DNA of 64,000 nt, from the NCBI GenBank assembly GCA_015847255.1, contig JADLZK010002599.1, forward strand, positions 1-64,000, in the 5' to 3' direction. Of the stretch, positions 58,132 through 64,000 are shown one piece after another. Below the pieces are notes generated by a model, which saw nothing but the letters and a program-made list of their open reading frames with translations, had not been told where the DNA came from and did not search any database. The translations under genes were made by a program, and so were the position numbers. Numbering within the stretch: the stretch's first letter is position 1; every line of letters begins with the position of its first letter. This DNA is from Hyparrhenia diplandra (taxonomy: Eukaryota; Streptophyta; Magnoliopsida; Poales; Poaceae).

Positions 58132-61100
58132 TGTAACACCCCAGGTGTTAATTATCAGTTAAGCAATGGATTTGGCCTAAGACCAGTGTATTAGTTCATG
58201 GTCACGTCGTCGGTCGAAGAAACGCGAAAAGAATCAGATTCCGGAAAGCATCCCTCTTGTCGGAAACCCTAGATTTCAAACCCTAGTTTGTCCCCTTTTC
58301 TTTTATTCAAAATTTATCAAGATTTTGGGTATGGTTATTAAAGTGAAAAGGTAGAGTTTCCAAAATTGAACAAAGTTGGTATTTTGAGTTTTCAAAGTTT
58401 AGTTCAAAATTTTGAAGTAATTTTGAATTTCATTCAAACCCTATTTACCCCCTTTTCTATATTTCAAAATTTATGCAAAATTTGGGAAAACTTCCAAAAA
58501 CCAGTTTGTAGATCTTGTTGAGAGGAACAAAAGGCATGTACAAAGTTTTTCAAGTTTTTACATGATTTTAAAAGTAATTTTGAATTCAAATTTCAAATTC
58601 TTTGACCCCATTTCAAAAAGTCAAACTTAGAGGTTGAATTTGAAAATGGTCCAATTATAAAATTTGTAGATCTTGAAAATTAAGGGGGTTACTTTTTAGA
58701 AATTTTTGAGTTTAGTTCAAATTTTGAGAGTAATTTGCAAAATTCAGGTTGAAAGAGAAGGTCAAGCGGAGACTTAGAATTTTTCTAAGTCTGAAATCGT
58801 CGTGTCCGACAGGGATCGACGTCTCGCGTTCTCGAGATTTTGTTAAGCAACTTGAGTTGGACCAAAAACACGGATTTGAGTTTATACTTTGAAGACCAAC
58901 ATATCAAAAGTTGAGATCGATCGGATTTGATTTGACAAGGTTTTGACAATCGTTTCCCAAGCATCATTAAGTCGTTGACAATGCAAGTTTTGGAGATGAT
59001 TATCTCTTAATCTGAGCAGTTAATGATCATGGGCCTGTTATGAAAAATGAAGATTGATCTGAGGTGAACATTTTTTGCCTCTTGGCCCATGTCGAGATTC
59101 GGCCCGAGAAATAGTCCAAACCGACACCCAAACCGACCTTCTTTTACACGTGTCAAGCTGTTCGATGGAATGCCGCAAAAGTTTTTTCGCGTCGGGAGCG
59201 CGTCCACTCCATTGCCGCCACCGGCGTTTCTCCGTGTCGGCTCGTCCGGCGTTTGGCTGCCCTGGTTGGAGGCGGCCGTGTCCGAGTGTGCCCGCCCCAA
59301 CCGTTTATCCCTCGCTCTTTCTCGCTCTCTCGCTCACCTTCGCGGCGCGCGCGCGTCCGCCATGGACGGCCGGCCAAGCTCCATGGCCGCCGTCGTTTTT
59401 CTCCGTCCCAGCCACCACCATCCGCCTCGCGCGCGTCCCGCATCGCCTTTGATCCTTTTTCGCCCTCCGGCCGCCTCCTCGCCGTGCTCAACCGCCGCCG
59501 ACGCCGATACCGCCGTGGCCGTCGCCGGTCGGCCGCGTGCGGCGCGTGGCGAGGCCTCTATGGGCTATTTCAGCCGAGCCGTGAGCCGGGCGTGGGTGCG
59601 GTTCGGCGCCACCTAGCCTCGCCGCCGTCGCCCGTGGTGGGGAAGCCGCCTCCGCCGCGCCAGCCGTGCGCCGTCGCCGACGCCGCCGTCCGCCCCTCGC
59701 TCTGTCTCGGCGAAGAAAGAAGAGGAAGAGGAGAAAAAGAAATAGAGGAGGACCTGTTTGTAAAATCGAGAAAACTCCGGGGAGCTAGGTGAGAAGTCCC
59801 TGTGACTCATATGAATAGTGCTTTGTACCTATTTATAATTTCATAGAAGTCCGAGGGTCTTTTGTAAAAGTGCTAAGTCAAGGTCCTGGATGGGCATTTG
59901 TTGGGCCGACCTTTCATCATTGTTCCTTTGGGCCGGCCTGTTCTGTTATTCTGATGGGCCGGACCATGCACAGTGCCAGGCCAAGCACAGTGCTGGGCCA
60001 ACTTTCGGCCCGAAGGCCTTTTTCTTTTAGCAATCGATTTTCCAATTTCTATTTATATGAATAGTATCTGTTTTTGTTATTTTCATATAAATTTAAATAG
60101 AGCTTCTAAAATTCTGAAAATTTTTTGTATAGCCTTTTCATGATGTCTAGTATTCATGAAAAATTTGAAACTTGAAATTTGAATACTTTTGGCATGATTT
60201 AAAAATACAAATTTTAATTGAAAAATGCATCTTCCTTGATTTTTAATAATTATTTTATTTATCCAAAAATCATGAAAACTATTTTGGTGCTGTTTTATGA
60301 TGTGACCTACTTGTGGGAAAAGTTTGGGGTCCATTGGAGAAAGTTAAATTATTTTCTATTTTATGCTTTATTTATTTAATTAGAAAATGAGGTGATTAGT
60401 GACTTCCGACTTAGGTTTTGTGAGACTTTCGGGTTGTTTTGTGAACCCTACACCACACCACTGTCAGATGATCCTTGAGAACTCCTTAGGCAATGGTGAT
60501 GATATCTCGTAGAGTAGTTCAAACAAGTTGGTTTTGTTGGGTTGCAACTTTATCATGAAGGAAAGTTGTACTCTCATTTGTTTATCATTTCATGCATCCA
60601 TCAAGCATCATGTTTACCATTCCATCATGCTAAAGCATGCATCATTATCTACGTGTAGAATATACGAGAGTGAGTCGGATCGTTTGATGAAGTTTGTGGA
60701 GAAGATGTTGATACGGTTCGCGATGATCGAGCTTCGAGAGAAGATCCGTCCGTCGACAAGGATAATGTCAAGTTTGACTTCGACAATCCTTCTACGGAAT
60801 CTAACTTTTCCTCGCAACACGGGCAAGCCCCGGTTCATTTAAACCTTCCTTGTGTTTTTACAAAGCTTTATATCACCTTTGCTTTATGCTTTGCATTAGG
60901 TGATAGGAGTTGAGTGACAACCTAATTGATGCATTACCATTCCTTGAATATTTCGATATCTACCTTGATAACCTGTTTTGCTAAAACACTAGAACGCTTT
61001 TAGCCTGGCTTTATTAGTTAGACTTTTGAGTCAAAATGTGATGAGTCTCTTATGATAGCCCGAAGTGGCATTTGATGAGAAAGGATGCTATATGAGAAAA

Positions 61101-62226
61101 CCATTGGGATATGGTGTTGAAATTGAGACCGGTCGGGTAATTTGCATTGAGAATGGAGTCTCGGTGTAGTATTTCGGCTTGTCGATTAAGGACCGGAAAC
61201 GTGTAAGATATGTGGATCGAGACTATGGAACGCAATCTGCGCCTGGTCGTTGGACCAATGGCACGCTCGTCATGGGTGTCATCCCATCACGGTCGACCCT
61301 AGTTACGGCGCATACTCCGGTAAGCGATCTTGGGGGTGTCAAATCGGAAACGCATACAACCGCGCGCCTTTGGGAGTGGAGAGATGGCGGGAGTACGTGT
61401 TACCCTCGTGGGTTAAAGTCCCGGATTGGAGGTGTACGGTATTCTCGGGTGGCGTAGGACGGTTCCGTTTTGAGTATCCAAGAAAGGGTTGATATATGCA
61501 AGCTTAAGTGCTACACATATGTCGTGTGGAAAGAACTCCCCATTTGGGTTAATCGATTTCGAAATCGCCGTGCTTCTCGGATATGGAGACTTGGTTTCCC
61601 CTTACATCGTAGTTTAAATTATGGAACAGTGAAGAGATGGAATAAGTGATGGAACTTCTACAAGTGTTTGTTGTAGTATAAGATCACCTAGAATAGGTGA
61701 GAAACTTACTTGAAAATAAAACATTGAAAGTAAGGATTTACCATTAGTAAGCTTTTACGCAAAATGAGTCCTTGATTCTTGCTAAAAAGCCTTACCTTGA
61801 ATCCTATTAGACCAAAGCATTCACGAGTCTTCTCCTATTTTTCTTTAGTCGGGTAAGACTTGTTGAGTACTCCCGTACTTTTCGGGGTTTGTTGACCCTT
61901 GTTGCAGGTGTTGACTCGTACTGTTGGCCAAGGTTGTGTCGGTGGGCTCGACACGACTTGGATGTCTCCTATAGTTATACTCAACTTCTGCAAAATAAGT
62001 TAAGTTTACTCAAATGTAACTTATTCACAATTTGTAAAATTAATGTTATTATTCTTCCGCACTCTGATCTATATTTTTGTAACATATGTTGTAATGTTGT
62101 AGCTACTCCTTTGTTGATCCTGGTATGAGATATCAACAGGGCTTCTTAAGTTATTGGGTGCATCTGCACTGCTGTCAGAGGTCTTTAAGGCAATGACAGT
62201 GTGTGGGCGGTAATTAGGAGGTTACA
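58132..62226 (+). repeat. LTR of the LARD-like element, shared by two tandem units
   Basis: About 4,095 bp, starting TGTAACACCCC and ending GGTTACA. Blocks at 58265-58640, 60060-60330, 60420-60560 and 61020-61900 are clearly homologous to the Tekay LTRs at 23.2-26.4 kb and 32.7-35.9 kb. The GC-rich centre (about 59140-59780) differs. It is preceded by a purine tract and followed by a primer site, so it serves as 3' and 5' LTR at once. Confidence 0.88.
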
Positions 62227-62233
62227 TTCTGAG

Positions 62234-62246
62234 TGGTATCGAGCTC
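62234..62246 (+). other. Primer-binding site of the LARD-like element
   Basis: TGGTATCGAGCTC, seven bases after the LTR end. It equals the initiator tRNA-Met complement TGGTATCAGAGC with one A missing. Confidence 0.8.
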
Positions 62247-63146
62247 ATACTTGGGATCGCTACGACATTACTTTTTGAAAACTTTAAAATGATTTTGTAA
62301 TCTAAAAGTTTTTGAAAGTAACAAATTAAAAATAATCTTCTATCTTTCCTTATGCTTCTTTGGAAGGCTTTGAGAAGATGTCTTGATGGATCAAATAAAA
62401 GACTTCGAGAAGTTTTCATCTCTTCTTGTGAAGAACAATTAAAGAGTCGAATATAAATCGACAAAGTTCTACTAAGAGCCATTTCATCATTACGCCAAGA
62501 TCATCCAAGAATATATATATATAAAGTAAAGCCCTATAATGTATTGACATCTAATATCTTGAAGGCAGAGTACTCCTAACGTTGTGAAGACGTATAGGGC
62601 GAGCATGCATCATATCATCGAGATAATGTTGATTCTTCTTCCTTTTATTCGGACAACTATTCTTCTTTATAGTTGTTTTGTTCTAAATTTCGCCCTATAC
62701 CGGGTTTTTGGTTAATGGACTTCCATTTGATAATCTTTGCTTCAAAAGTTCCTAGTCTTTGGGAGCTTGCACCTTACAGTCAACTCTATTTAGAATCCTC
62801 GGACTACTCCTTGATTTTTTCAACTCATACATGTGTCGTATTTTGATTTCTTCCATTCGACACATGCTCTTCTCTTCTCCATAATTCACGATTACCGTGC
62901 TTTCACCTTCGTTGCAAACTCTTTTGGAAATTCCTATCCGTATTCCTCCGGAATTTCTAAAAACCCCTTATCGGTTGCAATCATCTTTTTGATCCCGATA
63001 ATAACCTTGATATTAATTTACATTTGTTTTGCAAATTTCTTATAAGCCCTTGTTACTGCAACCAACTTTTCGTTTCGGTTGCAATCTCTAAATCAATCCT
63101 TGTTGTCTTTTAAACCCCTTGTAAGTCATTGTGTTTGACACATTTT

Positions 63147-64000
63147 GCTTACCCGTTATTTGTCCCACGGGATGTGTCACCTGAAATTTCAAAATTAGAT
63201 TTCATTTAAGGGGGAAGGATCTTCACATCCCACATGTTTATGATCATTTTTTGCATCATTAGCAAGCATCCTTGCATTGCATATGTTGTTTATGGCATTT
63301 ATGTTATGCACATATGATGTTTCCTATGTTATCTAAAATGGTGTTAATGTTGATTGTTGTTTATGTTTCTTTGCTAAGTCTATGTGTACTTTGTTCGAAC
63401 CTTAGTCCAACTAGAATATTATGTGTAAGTTTTTGACCCGGCTTATGTTGTACCGTGTGGAACCATGCCAAGTCTTTGTTGGACTTCTTAGACGTTTCTT
63501 CAAAAGAGGAGCCCATTTGCTATATAATCTCTCTTTGATCTCTAAAACTTCCTTGGCTTTGATCTTGAAATCACCTTCATATTGATTCCACACCTTGAAA
63601 CTTTCTTTAGTTGTTATCTTTCCCTTGTAAATCCTTGATTACCACTAATCTTTATCACATGGATTCTCTCCGTGGTTGTGGTTTTATTTGTGGTGTTATG
63701 ATTAATGTTTTTAATCATGATCCATTACAAAAACTACACTAAGCATTCCCTTGCCATGATTTTCCTTGGTCATTTAACTTTATTCTATCCGAGGACGGGT
63801 ATATCGGATCAGTTGCTTTGTAAGTTCCTTCTGAAAGTTACAAGAAAAGGGAACCCCCGAAGAGCAAGTCACCCGACATCAACATTAACGGACTACAAGA
63901 AGTAGTAGATAAGGGACTCGCTTAACCATTTCGAGAAAGTCGGGATCTTTGTGGCATCTTTTTGCCGCCACGTGTTTTACGAACGTCGTGAGCATCCCCG
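63147..64000 (+). mobile_element. LARD-like element, tandem unit 2 (truncated by the window end)
   Basis: Repeats 56431-57284 almost base for base, with small indels and a few substitutions (GACCGTGGTG becomes ATTTGTGGTG). It contains the same GGATCTTCACATCCCACATG and ATGGATTCTCTCCGTGG blocks. It continues past the window. Confidence 0.9.

Larger units (their letters stand above)
56431..63146 (+). mobile_element. Tekay-related non-autonomous LTR element, tandem unit 1
   Basis: It consists of 3' internal sequence (56431-58131), one LTR (58132-62226) and 5' internal sequence (62227-63146). The next unit begins at 63147 with the same GCTTACCCGTTATTTGTCCC. The repeat period is 6,716 bp. The implied internal region is about 2.6 kb with no recognisable gag, protease, RT or integrase, so the element is a large retrotransposon derivative (LARD). 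LTR blocks match the Tekay element at 23047. The left edge at 56431 is truncated. Confidence 0.82.

Noticed and set aside
59075..59810. Open frames of 97-179 codons around 59.1-59.8 kb
   Set aside because: They are within the GC-rich centre of the LARD LTR; no domain and frames on both strands.
1..64000. A novel multi-gene system (operon-like cluster, defence island, biosynthetic cluster)
   Set aside because: The recognisable host genes belong to unrelated functions and are separated by transposons. Only the P450 pair is clustered, by simple tandem duplication. The dirigent piece is a transposon-captured fragment, not a pathway partner.

Overview
The window is nuclear DNA from a plant, almost certainly a grass (Poaceae). 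Evidence: split genes with GT-AG introns, a grass-type ATG9, a CYP76-like P450 pair, very GC-rich exons, Stowaway and Tourist-type MITEs, an Au-type SINE, a Tekay-clade chromovirus with 3.7 kb LTRs, and L1-type LINE debris. I see no rRNA, tRNA, CRISPR or organellar sequence.

Layout. 1-6558: no recognisable gene; a GC-rich repeat block and, close to the first gene, a 71-bp tandem duplication. 6559-8720 (+): an ACR-type protein with four ACT domains in four exons. 12306-18837 (-): ATG9 in nine coding exons, with a 5' UTR exon near 19.7 kb; its introns hold a SINE, a fold-back Mutator-type MITE and a Stowaway MITE. 20983-43043 (-): two tandem two-exon CYP76-like P450 genes. Copy A is split by an intron of about 15.6 kb because a 13,280-bp Tekay LTR retrotransposon (23047-36326, TSD GAGTA) sits in it. 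The intron of copy B holds an 888-bp Pack-MULE (40400-41287, 9-bp TSD) carrying a dirigent-gene fragment. 43.5-44.5 kb: decayed LINE reverse transcriptase. 46.2-47.3 kb: a degenerate repetitive reading region of unknown nature. 48.0-48.6 kb (-): a DUF4408/DUF761 ('cotton fibre') gene. 49-56 kb: MITEs, a Harbinger-like element, an LTR fragment and unassigned sequence. 56.4-64 kb: a Tekay-related non-autonomous LTR element in tandem (internal-LTR-internal), running off the right edge.

The host genes look like independent housekeeping or specialised-metabolism genes, not one pathway: ATG9 (autophagy), ACR (putative amino-acid sensing), CYP76 (monooxygenase) and DUF761. Nothing indicates a novel multi-gene system. 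The unusual content is architectural: transposons in introns, gene-fragment capture, tandem LTR recombination, and a recurring pattern of small indels at GC-rich or homopolymer sites. Those indels break the frame in ACR, ATG9, both P450s and DUF761, and they also separate the two LTRs of the Tekay element, so consensus error at such sites is a serious alternative to real pseudogenisation. All exon borders are read by eye from splice consensus and protein family resemblance.
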